38,730 nucleotides of DNA from a virus, in the IMG/VR virus record IMGVR_UViG_3300003322_000567, positions 1 through 38,730 of that record; one strand, written 5' to 3'. The notes under the pieces are model-generated. The model had not been told where the DNA came from and ran no database searches. It saw only the letters and a program-made list of their open reading frames with translations. A program made the position numbers and the translations under genes. Shown piece after piece: positions 1-8,501 of this stretch (positions within the stretch are counted from its first letter, which is position 1; each line of letters starts with the position of its first letter).

Positions 1-932
1 CCTGTAACCCTAAAAAGAATTGGCTATATTATCAATATTACCTCCCTCACAAAGCTGGCAAATTACCACCTGACAAAGCCTTCATTAAAGCGCTTGTTAC
101 TGATAATACAAACGGTGAAAGCGGCTATACTAAGAAGTTGGAGAAGTTCAAGGGGATCACCTTGCAGCGGTTGCGCTATGGTATTTGGGAATATGATTCT
201 GATCCCTCAGTACTGATCAGCAATGAGGCAATAGCTCGGGTTTTCCGCAATGGCCTGCCCCTTATTTTCGTTGAGAATGGTAACACCTATGTAAAGGATG
301 CCAGCGGCAATAAAGTGCTCTATAAGCCTCGTCGGTTTATCACCTGCGATGTAGCCAGGTTCGGAGCGGATAGTACGGTAATCGGCATTTGGGAAGGGCA
401 TCATGTGAAGCTCTATCGGTATATAAATTTATCCGTAGTGCAAACTGCCGAAAAAATACGTACCTTTGCCAAAGCTCTCGATATACCCATGCACCGAATA
501 TTGGTAGATGCCGACGGAGTAGGCGGCGGCGTGGTGGATATACTCGATTGTCGGCAATTCGTAAACGCTTCAAGGGCTTATCCCTCGCCCGTCAATCCGG
601 CTTTCGACGAGAATACCGGTGACTTAATCCCTGAAAATTATAAGAATGTTAAAGCGCAATGCGCTTATCGTACAGCGGAGAAAATCAACAACGGCATAAT
701 AACAATAGAGATCATTAATACAGGTCTTGACACCGATGGAGCAGAACAGGCCCGTGTAATTGAGGATTTGGAGCAGGTAAAGCAAAAAGATATTGACTCC
801 GATGGCAAGCTCGACGTACTGGGCAAAAAAGATATTCGCGCAATCATTGGCCGCTCTACTGATTACTGGGATGCAATAAGCATGTACGAACTATTCACAC
901 TTGATCCCGAGCCACAAGTATGGGGCTTTTAA
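1..932 (+). CDS. terL: Terminase large subunit, C-terminal nuclease part (begins at 38229)
   Basis: The frame is open from base 3 with no stop, and bases 1-2 complete the codon begun at 38730. This part carries the RNase H-like nuclease that cuts concatemeric DNA during packaging. Acidic residues expected at the metal site are visible: TCDVARFG (about residue 284 of the joined protein), ILVDADG (about 337-339) and DYWDA (about 455-458). The joined length of 477 aa is normal for TerL. A TTG at 138 could be mistaken for a start, but the open frame upstream and the T-C-N-P-K-K-N-W motif at the very beginning show that it is internal. The next gene starts 13 bp after the stop. Confidence 0.95.
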   Translation, partial: CNPKKNWLYYQYYLPHKAGKLPPDKAFIKALVTDNTNGESGYTKKLEKFKGITLQRLRYGIWEYDSDPSVLISNEAIARVFRNGLPLIFVENGNTYVKDASGNKVLYKPRRFITCDVARFGADSTVIGIWEGHHVKLYRYINLSVVQTAEKIRTFAKALDIPMHRILVDADGVGGGVVDILDCRQFVNASRAYPSPVNPAFDENTGDLIPENYKNVKAQCAYRTAEKINNGIITIEIINTGLDTDGAEQARVIEDLEQVKQKDIDSDGKLDVLGKKDIRAIIGRSTDYWDAISMYELFTLDPEPQVWGF

Positions 933-945
933 CGAATAACTCATT

Positions 946-1215
946 ATGGACATTACTCCTGTTTATGTTGATGAAATACCTGAAGTAATAGAGCCTAATA
1001 AGCTATATGTATGTGAGCGTTATAGCGTTGCAGTACACTTATGCGCTTGCGGGTGCGGCGTAAAAACAGTAACTCCAATAAGACCCGGCGAATGGGAAAT
1101 AACTGGCACACGAGATTGTGTAACTCTCAGGCCCTCTATCGGTAATTGGAGTGGCCAAACCCCATACCATGCGCATTATTACATAACTGATAACAAAATT
1201 CAATTCTTACCTTAG
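946..1215 (+). CDS. DUF6527-like small protein, possibly metal-binding
   Basis: This is an 89-aa protein of unknown activity. Visible features are a compact cysteine motif, HLCACGCG (about residues 31-38), a segment TLRPSIGNW, and a C-terminal HAHYYI. This H/C-rich layout is what I associate with the family catalogued as DUF6527, and metal binding is plausible. It sits between terL and portal, and its stop directly abuts the portal ATG, so it belongs to the packaging/head operon. I cannot tell whether it is structural or an accessory gene. The family match is from memory of the motif pattern and was not searched. Confidence 0.6.
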   Translation: MDITPVYVDEIPEVIEPNKLYVCERYSVAVHLCACGCGVKTVTPIRPGEWEITGTRDCVTLRPSIGNWSGQTPYHAHYYITDNKIQFLP

Positions 1216-2661
1216 ATGGCTAATTTATTTCAATCCGTACTAACGCGCATGCAAAATGCTGCGCAGTCGTTCAGATCAGCAGGGCGGAATTTTGGCTTAG
1301 CATGGGGTATGTGGGTGAGGGAGATATGGCCAAATATCGATAAAAGAACTGCTATCGATGAAGGGTACGCGCAGAATACTGCCTTATTCTCCATAGTGAA
1401 TTTCGATGCCGAAAAATTCGCATCGATACCTCGCTACGTCTATGATGCGGCATCACAAAATAACCAAGGCGTTTATAATAAACGTTTAACAGATGGCACT
1501 AGTGTTAAGGCTCTGCTCAACCTACTCAGTAAGCCGAATAATTACCAATCACAAAGCGAGTTTCTCCAATTACTTCGCATATTTTATGATTGTACCGGTG
1601 ATGGCATAGTGTGGTTAAATCGTGGCGATGTCACGGATAAGTTTGTTCAATCTTACGTTGACACAGCTGGCAATTTAGTGCCTGGCCAATTCGTGCCTCG
1701 TACTGATGAAGAGCTCGATGCTATGCCGGTGCTTGAAATGCATGTATTAGCGAGCGGCTGGGTCGGCGTTATACCTGAGCCAAATGACGTATTTAGCGTT
1801 CAGGCTTATTGGATGGAGGTTAACGGTAAAAAGCTGATCATTCGTAAGAACGACGTCATACATTGGAAGAAGCAAAACCCTGTCTTTGACCCAACTAACG
1901 GCGGTCACCTTCGCGGGATAAACCCTTTTGAAGTTGGACGGCATACGATACAGGAAAATAAGGATGCGGTCGCGGCAACTGATCGTATGTTTAAGAACGA
2001 CGGGGCCAAAGGCGTTTTAGTCAATGAGAATCTTCGCTGGGATCAATTAGGTGAGGTGCAGAAGCAAGAGCTCAGGGATATGATTGATAACCGCATAAAC
2101 AATGCCTCAGAAGTTAAAGGAGCCGTTGCAACACTCGGGGGTAAGTGGAATTACTTTAACATAGCAAAAGATAGCGTTGATAAAGCGCTATTAGAAGGGA
2201 AAAAGTTTACCTGGCAGGAGCTTTGTTTCCTGATCAAAGTGCCTTATGAGCTTTTCAATACTGAAACCACTTACGCAAATAAAGAGCAAGCTCAAAAAGG
2301 TTGGGTGTCTAATACTATAATGCCGGCTTGCATTAATATTGATAGTAAATTCACCGAGCGGCTTGCCCCGGCTTTTTCGCTGATAGATAAGAACGGCAAC
2401 CCATCGATAGTTATATGCTCTGATTTCTCAGCGTTACCGGAAATGAAGAAAGACACGGCCGCGCTCATTACTGCGTTTCAGCAAGCATGGTACATAACGC
2501 CAAACCAGCGATTGGTAGAGCTTGGTTTTGACCCCAACCCTAACCCATTGTTTAATGAGCCGTGGATACCGGATGGTATAAGACCGCTCTCTGACGTCAT
2601 AGCCACTTTGGAATATAACCAACAAAATCAGGCAGCCAATGAGCAAGGAATTACGAACTGA
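1216..2661 (+). CDS. Portal protein (HK97-like)
   Basis: This 481-aa protein forms the dodecameric ring at one capsid vertex, through which DNA enters and to which the neck attaches. Length, position after terL and before the minor head protein and protease, and sequence texture all fit HK97-type portals. Supporting segments are an N-terminal region with YAQNTALFSIVNFDAEKFA, the stem-type stretch KKFTWQELCFLIKVPYELFN near residue 340, and a Q/N-rich C-terminus. The ATG immediately follows the stop of the previous gene, and the 3' end overlaps the next gene by 23 bp, indicating translational coupling. Confidence 0.88.
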   Translation: MANLFQSVLTRMQNAAQSFRSAGRNFGLAWGMWVREIWPNIDKRTAIDEGYAQNTALFSIVNFDAEKFASIPRYVYDAASQNNQGVYNKRLTDGTSVKALLNLLSKPNNYQSQSEFLQLLRIFYDCTGDGIVWLNRGDVTDKFVQSYVDTAGNLVPGQFVPRTDEELDAMPVLEMHVLASGWVGVIPEPNDVFSVQAYWMEVNGKKLIIRKNDVIHWKKQNPVFDPTNGGHLRGINPFEVGRHTIQENKDAVAATDRMFKNDGAKGVLVNENLRWDQLGEVQKQELRDMIDNRINNASEVKGAVATLGGKWNYFNIAKDSVDKALLEGKKFTWQELCFLIKVPYELFNTETTYANKEQAQKGWVSNTIMPACINIDSKFTERLAPAFSLIDKNGNPSIVICSDFSALPEMKKDTAALITAFQQAWYITPNQRLVELGFDPNPNPLFNEPWIPDGIRPLSDVIATLEYNQQNQAANEQGITN

Positions 2662-2896
2662 GGATAATACGCCCCTCACAGCGCAGGAGATCGAGGACAG
2701 GCTCATATCGGCCGCTGAACTTATATTTCCTATTACTTCAGAAATGTGTGTCAGAAAAAGAACTGAGGCGCGGAATAAGCGGGTTGTATTTGTATGGAAA
2801 GCCAAAAAAGAGTTACTAATTGTAAATAGCGATAAGCTCAAAAGAATAGTTCTTGATGAACTTGAAAGAAAGGCAGCAGATAAGCACCAGGTATAA
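2639..2896 (+). CDS. Small head-region protein of unknown function
   Basis: This is an 85-aa charged, mainly helical-looking protein. I do not recognise a domain. The ATG at 2639 lies inside the end of the portal gene, and its 3' end overlaps the start of the minor head protein gene. It is therefore embedded in a tightly coupled run of head genes and is probably expressed with them. The compact, ordinary amino-acid composition and coupled position support a real gene. A head-assembly or packaging accessory role is only inferred from location. Confidence 0.65.
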   Translation: MSKELRTEDNTPLTAQEIEDRLISAAELIFPITSEMCVRKRTEARNKRVVFVWKAKKELLIVNSDKLKRIVLDELERKAADKHQV

Positions 2897-3719
2897 GAAT
2901 TTAATTAACCGGTGGACTAATGCGCTTACCCCCCAAGTAAGTGAGATATTGAAAAAGCAAATCAACGGCTTTACCTCCTTACTGAAAGAGAAAGGCATAC
3001 GAGCAGCCGTTGCATACCTGGATCATCTTGTATTAGATGCCGATCTTTTCGAGGTATTGGCTGATCTTCATCGCAAATTTACCATTGAGTATGCAACGAG
3101 TACGTATAAGCGCTTAATGGTTGCATCACGGCAAAAGAGATATGTTAAAAAAGCTGATACGGGTGCTTTTGGCCACTCTGATGAATGGAACAAAGCGGTT
3201 GAGGACTATTTGAATCAATTTCTACTTAACCGCGCAGTTGTGCCGGTTACCGATAGTACGAAAAAGTTGATCCTCGCCATACTACATGAGGCGCAGGATA
3301 AAGGGTGGGGTATAGATAGGATTATACAGGAGCTTCATAATACACAACAAAATGAGCTGAATGACTTCAGAGCTCGGCGGATAGTAAGAACTGAATTATC
3401 GATAGCAGCCAATCACGGTGATAATATGGTACAAGATGCCGTACCATTTGATGTTGACAAAATATGGATTTCCACTCACGATAATAGAGTGCGTGATAGT
3501 CACGAAAAAATGGACGGTGTCACAGTTGCGGGAGATGCCTCATTCCATGTGCCAATAATTCGCAAACGTGTGCAGATAGGGATTGATCTTATGAATGGGC
3601 CAGGTGACCCCGAAGGATCGCCGGAGAATGTTATAAATTGTAGATGCACACGGGCAATGATACCTAAGCGAGATAAAAACGGTAGATTAATTATAAAACA
3701 ACAAAAATTAAGAGCATGA
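2856..3719 (+). CDS. Minor head protein, SPP1 gp7/MuF-like head morphogenesis
   Basis: This is a 287-aa protein of the phage head morphogenesis family (SPP1 gp7/Mu gpF type), which associates with the portal and is packaged in small copy number. The C-terminal half shows the family signature: KIWISTHDNRVRDSHEKMDG (about residues 202-221), then PEGSPENVINCRCTRAMIP near residues 248-266. An ATG at 2856 is preferred to an in-frame TTG one codon earlier. It overlaps the upstream gene by 41 bp and ends in an ATGA overlap with the protease gene. No toxin-like C-terminal extension is present: the protein stops shortly after the MuF domain. Confidence 0.87.
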   Translation: MNLKERQQISTRYKNLINRWTNALTPQVSEILKKQINGFTSLLKEKGIRAAVAYLDHLVLDADLFEVLADLHRKFTIEYATSTYKRLMVASRQKRYVKKADTGAFGHSDEWNKAVEDYLNQFLLNRAVVPVTDSTKKLILAILHEAQDKGWGIDRIIQELHNTQQNELNDFRARRIVRTELSIAANHGDNMVQDAVPFDVDKIWISTHDNRVRDSHEKMDGVTVAGDASFHVPIIRKRVQIGIDLMNGPGDPEGSPENVINCRCTRAMIPKRDKNGRLIIKQQKLRA

Positions 3720-4657
3720 GCTACCCACGTAAGACGGTCAAAGCAGCCGCCAATTCCATAAAAGATATTGATCTCGGTAAACGGACTGCCGTAACCGCTT
3801 TTGCCACCTATAATACCCGTGACCGCGATCGTGATCGTGCAAATAAGGGCATGTTCTCTAAATCATGGAAGGAATTCTCCGATGTGAGGATTTTTCTTAA
3901 CCATGATAAGACGCAAGCACCTGGCAGGCTTGCTGAGAGCGTTGCAAAAAGTATGTGGGAGGATAACAATCATGCATACGCTAATATGTGGTTTGGCACT
4001 CACACATTAGGCAATGATACCCTTAAAATGATGGATGAGGGTATCATTACAGATAGCTCCTATTATTTCCTACCCACGAAATGGGATAAATTTGCAGATG
4101 GGGGCTATGACTATAAAGAGGCTTTCCTTAAAGAGGTTAGCGTTCTTACGCATTGGGGCGCTCACCCGGAAAGTAAGATTGTTTCAGTAAGCAAAGCGGC
4201 TGGTGAAATTGATGTAGCAAGCGCCATTTTAAAACAGCTCAATACCGATGAAGTAGATTTTATAAGAAATTTCATCGGTGAAATGAATGATAATTTATTA
4301 TCTTTGGCTACTTTCTCGGCAACACTTCCAGAAACTTCAGATATCTATTCATGGGTTAACTCAGTTTTAGTTGATCTTTCATATACAGTTGCTCGCTTTA
4401 AAGATCGTTTAGTATATGGTCAAAAAAGCTGGTCACATGATGAGCTCAGCGAACACCTTAGCAAATTAAAGTCATTTGCCCGTAACTCAACTGCCTCCGA
4501 TGAAACTTTGCAAAAAGTTATTAAAGAGGCTGAGAATATCGAGTCTCTATTATTGATTAACAGCACTCCTAACGCGAAGGAGCAGCGGGAAACCTCTAAT
4601 TTAGATTCGCAAGAGTCGCAATTACATTTATTAAACATGAAACTATTACTCTCATGA
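3716..4657 (+). CDS. Prohead protease (HK97 gp4-like, U35 family)
   Basis: This 313-aa protein is the maturation protease that removes the scaffold from the prohead. Its N-terminal half matches the herpesvirus/HK97 protease fold: an FLNHDK segment with the likely catalytic His (about residue 62) and DSSYYFLPTKW with the likely nucleophilic Ser (about residues 112-122). Residues from about 160 onward form a low-complexity helical extension, longer than in minimal proteases, which may itself serve a scaffolding role. The start is an ATGA overlap with the minor head gene, and the end is an ATGA overlap with the capsid gene. This is the standard protease-capsid order. Confidence 0.85.
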   Translation: MSYPRKTVKAAANSIKDIDLGKRTAVTAFATYNTRDRDRDRANKGMFSKSWKEFSDVRIFLNHDKTQAPGRLAESVAKSMWEDNNHAYANMWFGTHTLGNDTLKMMDEGIITDSSYYFLPTKWDKFADGGYDYKEAFLKEVSVLTHWGAHPESKIVSVSKAAGEIDVASAILKQLNTDEVDFIRNFIGEMNDNLLSLATFSATLPETSDIYSWVNSVLVDLSYTVARFKDRLVYGQKSWSHDELSEHLSKLKSFARNSTASDETLQKVIKEAENIESLLLINSTPNAKEQRETSNLDSQESQLHLLNMKLLLS

Positions 4658-5976
4658 AAACAAGCAATTTCATTCCATTTAATCGCTCCTCAGCGATGCA
4701 AATGATGACGCGCCGTATGCCGGGAGTACACCGTAAAGGCTTTGCGGCTTACAAAACAGACGGTGTAACTCTTGAAGAGCTTAGCGGCCAGGTTAAAGAG
4801 TTCAGCGAGCAAAACAAGAAAATTCTCAAAGATTACGAAGCAAGCCAGGCCGAGGTAATTCGCATTACCAAAGAATATAATGATAAGGTGGCTGAGCTCA
4901 ATAAAACGCTTGGTGAAAAAGATGCCACCTTACAAAAGATTCAGGGCGAAGTGGTGGAGCTTAACGCCAAGGCTGCCCGTAATCAATTCGGGGTGCAGGG
5001 CAATGCGCCTGAAACCGTGCATAGCCTTATCTCAAAAGCGTTTGAGGATAATGCCGCCGCCATCGCCAAGGCCAGCGCCGCAAATCCTGTGCAGCTTACA
5101 ACCGGCAAGCTGGAAAAGCAAACTGGATGGAAAGCAAAAGCTGCGGGTACTATTACCTTAGCCGCTAATGTTACCGGTAGCTATACAAACGTTGGCGTGC
5201 CTACGATTTCACCTGAGATCGCCACTCGTGGATATGACGAAACTCATTTCCGCGATATATTCCCGATCTTCGATAGTGCCACTGGTTCCTATGTTTTCTA
5301 CCGGAGCAAAACACCGACCGGTGAAGGCTCTATTACGAAACAAACACCAGGCGCGGCCAAATCGCAGAAAGATTATGACCTGGAAATTGCAAACGTGAGC
5401 GCTGATTATCTGGCAGGCTATGCCGATGTTGCAAAGCAGGCTCTCACGGATATCCCTATGCTGCAATCGTTCTTAACGAACGAGCTCATAGAGGATTACT
5501 TGGACACAGAGACTTTCAACATGTGGCAAGAAATGTTAGCCGCTATTACTGGCCCAACTCCCGCCGCTGGCGCTAATGCGATAGAAACCGCTATCAAAAC
5601 TATCGCTGCGATCCGCCAAACAAAGCGCAGGGTTAATTTCATGGTAGTACGTCCTGCTCTGTGGGCTAATATCATGATCACTAAGCCTAATGATTACAGC
5701 ATTCCCAACTCTGTAATCATTACTCCACAGGGCACCGTTGCAATCGTTGGCTTGCCAATGTATGTAACGGCCACCAACGCGCTGAGTGATACGAAATTCG
5801 TAATGGGGGATAATCGGCAAGCGGGTATCATGCAGGTTACAGGCGAAGGTCTGAAGCTCGAATTGTTTCAGCAGCATGATAAAGCAGTATATAACAACAT
5901 TCTCACCTGGCGCGTTGAAGCACGTGTAGCAATGCTCCTTCGCAGATTGGAAGCTTTTTCCTATGTCACAGCTTAA
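4654..5976 (+). CDS. Major capsid protein with N-terminal scaffold (delta) domain, HK97 fold
   Basis: This is a 440-aa HK97-fold capsid subunit. Residues about 38-112 are a heptad-rich coiled coil (EELSGQVKEFSEQNKKILK onward) corresponding to the cleavable delta/scaffold domain. The mature shell region follows, with typical stretches such as ISPEIATRGYDETHFRDIFP and a C-terminal LTWRVEARVAMLLRRLEAF. It directly follows the protease gene (ATGA overlap). Unusually, the next gene is not a head-tail connector but a glycosyltransferase whose ATG lies 14 bp inside the capsid 3' end, so translation of capsid and sugar cassette may be coupled. Confidence 0.92.
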   Translation: MKTSNFIPFNRSSAMQMMTRRMPGVHRKGFAAYKTDGVTLEELSGQVKEFSEQNKKILKDYEASQAEVIRITKEYNDKVAELNKTLGEKDATLQKIQGEVVELNAKAARNQFGVQGNAPETVHSLISKAFEDNAAAIAKASAANPVQLTTGKLEKQTGWKAKAAGTITLAANVTGSYTNVGVPTISPEIATRGYDETHFRDIFPIFDSATGSYVFYRSKTPTGEGSITKQTPGAAKSQKDYDLEIANVSADYLAGYADVAKQALTDIPMLQSFLTNELIEDYLDTETFNMWQEMLAAITGPTPAAGANAIETAIKTIAAIRQTKRRVNFMVVRPALWANIMITKPNDYSIPNSVIITPQGTVAIVGLPMYVTATNALSDTKFVMGDNRQAGIMQVTGEGLKLELFQQHDKAVYNNILTWRVEARVAMLLRRLEAFSYVTA

Positions 5977-6595
5977 CAGCTTTTTTCCTTTTAAGGTCTG
6001 CCTGAATCATCCCGCCGCCTCAAAACGGTGGGATGATTGTTTACAGGAGTTTAAGCGAGTGGGCTTAAACGGTGTTGTTCGCTTCGAGGCGCTACCCTCG
6101 ATCGGCCCTCATCAGTCATTCAATCTCTCGATGCGAACCATTCTGCAATATTTCGAGAGGAGTCCCTTTAACCGGCTCCTGATCCTCGAAGATGATGTAG
6201 TTTTCACGAAACTGGATCACATTGAGGCTGCATTACGAGAACTTCCCGAGGATTGGGATATTCTGTACCTTGGCGCTAATATCCTGCACCCCGAGCCGAA
6301 ACCAGAGGCTTACAGCCCTCATTTAGCTCGAATTTCTGCCGCTTGGTGCACTCACGCTATTGCTTTTAACAAAAAATGCGTAAATTGGCTCCTGCAACAC
6401 CAGCCAGGTCTTTCCGAACAAATGTTCGACAACTGGTTATCCGGGAACTTGGCCCGATTTAATTCGTACATAGTCTCACCTATGGCTGCTTATCAGCGGC
6501 CTGATCGAAGCCTGATTTGGGGCGAGCCTACCAACTATGATGCAATTTTCACCGGCAGCGATATAATATTAAAACACATATGCAAACACACCTAA
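5963..6595 (+). CDS. Glycosyltransferase, GT25-like
   Basis: This 210-aa protein resembles family 25 (LPS/LOS-type) glycosyltransferases. The N-terminus begins a short beta strand followed by an H-P-A-A-S-K-R-W stretch typical of this family. The metal/nucleotide-sugar motif LLILEDDVVF is at about residues 72-81, followed by DWDILYLGANI. A conserved-looking SAAWCTHAIAFNKK stretch near 129-142 fits the acceptor-side region. It starts inside the end of the capsid gene and overlaps the next GT gene by 16 bp. It is the first of several sugar genes in this cassette. Donor and acceptor are unknown; glycosylation of the capsid or of a host glycan are both possible. Confidence 0.82.
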   Translation: MSQLNSFFPFKVCLNHPAASKRWDDCLQEFKRVGLNGVVRFEALPSIGPHQSFNLSMRTILQYFERSPFNRLLILEDDVVFTKLDHIEAALRELPEDWDILYLGANILHPEPKPEAYSPHLARISAAWCTHAIAFNKKCVNWLLQHQPGLSEQMFDNWLSGNLARFNSYIVSPMAAYQRPDRSLIWGEPTNYDAIFTGSDIILKHICKHT

Positions 6596-7413
6596 TTTGC
6601 TATGCTGACGAGCAAATGTCTATCTCGCAGCAACTCTGCATTGCATCGGCTAAGGATAAAGGTAAGATAGATCATGTTTATTCCTTCGGCCCGAACTCTA
6701 TTGATAAGTTTTTTAGAGATCGCCACAAAAGCATTTTGGAAGCACCCCAACGAGGTGGCGGTAAAGGCTTTTGGCTGTGGAAACCCTATATTGTGGAGCA
6801 AGCTATACGAAATTTACCGGAAAAAGATGTGTTGATATACTGCGATAGCGGTGTCGAATGGTTGAAGCCGGCAAGTTGGTTGATTGAAAGAATGTGGAAT
6901 GAAGGGTATGAAGGTGAAAATGATGTTTTTCTTTTCTCAAATGGTCATCGGCATATTGATTGGTGTAAAGCCGAGGTTATTGCTTCAATGTTTAGAATAT
7001 ACCCAAAAGATATTAAACCTCACCTTATAATTAATAGGCAGGTACAAGCCTCCGTTATGCTATTTCGCATTAATGAGTATACCCGCGATTTCTGTGCCCG
7101 CTGGCTTGCCTGGTCTTGTATCCCCGGCTTTATCGATGATTCTTTTAATCCTGCTTTGCAATTAGATGAATTTCGTGAACACCGTAATGATCAAAGTATT
7201 TTAACCAATCTCGCCATTGAGGATGAGGTTCCATTACATTGGTGGCCTGCACAATACTGGCAAAGTAAAAAAGCCGATTTTCCAAGAGATAATTACCCTC
7301 AAATGTTTTACCATCATCGCCTAAGAAATGAAGAGTGGTATAATCAGTATGAGCAAGATATGCCGATTAACGAAATGCTAACAGATTTTAGTAAACGCTA
7401 TAAAAACATATAA
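6580..7413 (+). CDS. Putative glycosyltransferase (GT-A-like, WKP motif family)
   Basis: This 277-aa protein carries the pattern GGGKGFWLWKPYIV (about residues 59-72) followed by LIYCDSGVEW (about 85-94). I associate this pairing with a family of putative GT-A-fold glycosyltransferases common in surface-polysaccharide loci, where the D-x-G-like motif sits in the place of a DxD. The C-terminal half has many aromatic residues (MFYHHRLRNEEWYNQY). It overlaps the GT25-like gene upstream and is followed 3 bp later by a small unknown gene. The exact CAZy family is not assigned from memory. Confidence 0.7.
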   Translation: MQTHLICYADEQMSISQQLCIASAKDKGKIDHVYSFGPNSIDKFFRDRHKSILEAPQRGGGKGFWLWKPYIVEQAIRNLPEKDVLIYCDSGVEWLKPASWLIERMWNEGYEGENDVFLFSNGHRHIDWCKAEVIASMFRIYPKDIKPHLIINRQVQASVMLFRINEYTRDFCARWLAWSCIPGFIDDSFNPALQLDEFREHRNDQSILTNLAIEDEVPLHWWPAQYWQSKKADFPRDNYPQMFYHHRLRNEEWYNQYEQDMPINEMLTDFSKRYKNI

Positions 7414-7416
7414 GGT

Positions 7417-7764
7417 ATGAAGCAAGGTGTTTTAATCGTAGAGCCAAATCTTATTGCGCGGCCGGATGTCTTTGATGCTCTTTGCGATGCTTTTGAGATA
7501 ATCCGGCACTTAGAAATTGATCAATTTACACATGCCCTTATATGTGAGCATGAGCAATTCGATGAGGTAGCCGAGGGGGATTTTTTACCTTGCTACCATA
7601 TATCTCTTTCACGGCAAGATGATGCTTTTATAGTATCGGGAATAAGCCAACCATTTATTAACCAAAATATCGCTTTAAAATGTCAAAGGAAAAAGGAAAC
7701 AAACTCAAACCAAGTGGACAGGGAAGCCAATCAGGAAAACCTGATTTGGATGCCGGAGCAATAG
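7417..7764 (+). CDS. Small protein of unknown function in the sugar cassette
   Basis: This 115-aa frame runs from an ATG at 7417 to a TAG at 7762-7764. Residues 1-88 look like a folded alpha/beta domain (MKQGVLIVEPNLIARP at the start). The last 27 residues are read in a different frame over the first 85 bp of the methyltransferase gene, and their Q/N/K-rich composition looks unselected. A TTTAAAA heptamer in the correct phase at 7674-7680 could produce a -1 fusion to the downstream gene (reported separately). Function is unknown; its neighbours suggest a role in glycan synthesis. Confidence 0.6.
   Translation: MKQGVLIVEPNLIARPDVFDALCDAFEIIRHLEIDQFTHALICEHEQFDEVAEGDFLPCYHISLSRQDDAFIVSGISQPFINQNIALKCQRKKETNSNQVDREANQENLIWMPEQ
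7674..7680 (+). other. Possible -1 frameshift heptamer T TTA AAA
   Basis: The heptamer TTTAAAA is read as T-TTA-AAA in the frame of the 7417 gene, which is the canonical X-XXY-YYZ phase. After a -1 slip the next codon would be the ATG at 7680, so the 88-residue upstream domain would fuse to the whole 249-aa downstream protein. The alternative is simple re-initiation at that ATG. No downstream stimulatory structure was identified by eye. Confidence 0.3.
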
Positions 7765-8429
7765 GCATTCCTAAGAACGGTGCCGCCGATACCGGTACTG
7801 CTTCGCCTCGCAATGTTGAAAAAGTGTACGCCAATGATAAAGCCATAGCAATGGAACGTTGGCTACAGGCTCAGAAAGCAGAACGTGAGCAACATACTAT
7901 GAGCCCGATTGAAGGTATGATCCATTACGGCAAGGCATACCGTCATTATTTTAAGTTTGTTGGCCTCGGGCAAGATTTACATGGACTTAATGTGATAGAG
8001 GTGGGGCCAGCGGATTTCCCGGCTTTGGCACATTGTAAAAATTGGGGTACTGCGATCATCGTGGAACCTATGCCTTCCGAGATATTAGAGAATACCTGCA
8101 AAGAACAAAATATTACTCTTGTTACAAAGCCATTTGAGGATTGTATTCCCCTCGACTTCGGCGCTTGGGAAGGTACTACTGAGGTATGGCTCTTTAACGT
8201 GCTTCAGCATGTTATTGACCCTAATTTGTTTATAGGCGTTGCCAAAACTTTCGCTGATCGTATACGCTTCTTCGAACCAATTGATCAGCCTATTACGGAG
8301 TATCACCCTCATAGCTATTCGCTTAAGGATTTCCAAAGCTGGTTTGGCCAGGTGAATCTATATGCCGGTAAATCGGTTGAAGGATTTCATGAGGCTGATT
8401 GTGTTTATGGACTGTGGCAAAAAGAATAG
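7680..8429 (+). CDS. Class I SAM-dependent methyltransferase-like protein
   Basis: This is a 249-aa protein. Residues 1-75 are polar and low-complexity, then a Rossmann-type methyltransferase core follows. Motif I is LNVIEVGPADFPAL (about residues 103-116), a strand IIVEPMP (about 126-132) supplies the acidic residue after beta-2, and the VWLFNVLQHVIDP segment (about 169-181) resembles the motif IV region of Methyltransf_23-like enzymes. It lies within the glycosyltransferase cassette, so O-methylation of a sugar is a reasonable but unproven role. The ATG at 7680 overlaps the upstream frame by 85 bp. A 207-bp gene-free interval with two strong hairpins follows. Confidence 0.68.
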   Translation: MSKEKGNKLKPSGQGSQSGKPDLDAGAIGIPKNGAADTGTASPRNVEKVYANDKAIAMERWLQAQKAEREQHTMSPIEGMIHYGKAYRHYFKFVGLGQDLHGLNVIEVGPADFPALAHCKNWGTAIIVEPMPSEILENTCKEQNITLVTKPFEDCIPLDFGAWEGTTEVWLFNVLQHVIDPNLFIGVAKTFADRIRFFEPIDQPITEYHPHSYSLKDFQSWFGQVNLYAGKSVEGFHEADCVYGLWQKE

Positions 8430-8437
8430 AAATAAAG

Positions 8438-8465
8438 AGAGGGAGCTTAAGACTAAGTTCCCTCT
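8438..8465 (+). other. Strong 12-bp hairpin downstream of the methyltransferase gene
   Basis: Arms 8438-8449 (AGAGGGAGCTTA) and 8454-8465 (TAAGTTCCCTCT) pair over 12 bp with one G-T wobble and an AGAC tetraloop. There is no T-run after it on the + strand. On the - strand the hairpin is followed by a U-rich tail (CTTTATTTC). It begins 9 bp after the methyltransferase stop. It could protect the 3' end of the upstream transcript, act as a weak terminator, or terminate antisense transcription. Confidence 0.6.
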
Positions 8466-8501
8466 ACCCCTAAATCCTATGAAAAATTAATGGACTGCAA
8501 T

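Noticed and set aside
2434-2841. 135-codon minus-strand frame over the portal end
   Set aside because: Opposite two coupled plus-strand genes; hydrophobic/serine composition typical of antisense frames.
4880-5161. 93-codon plus-strand frame within the capsid gene
   Set aside because: Overlaps the capsid coiled-coil region in another frame and has basic, proline-rich composition; a shadow.
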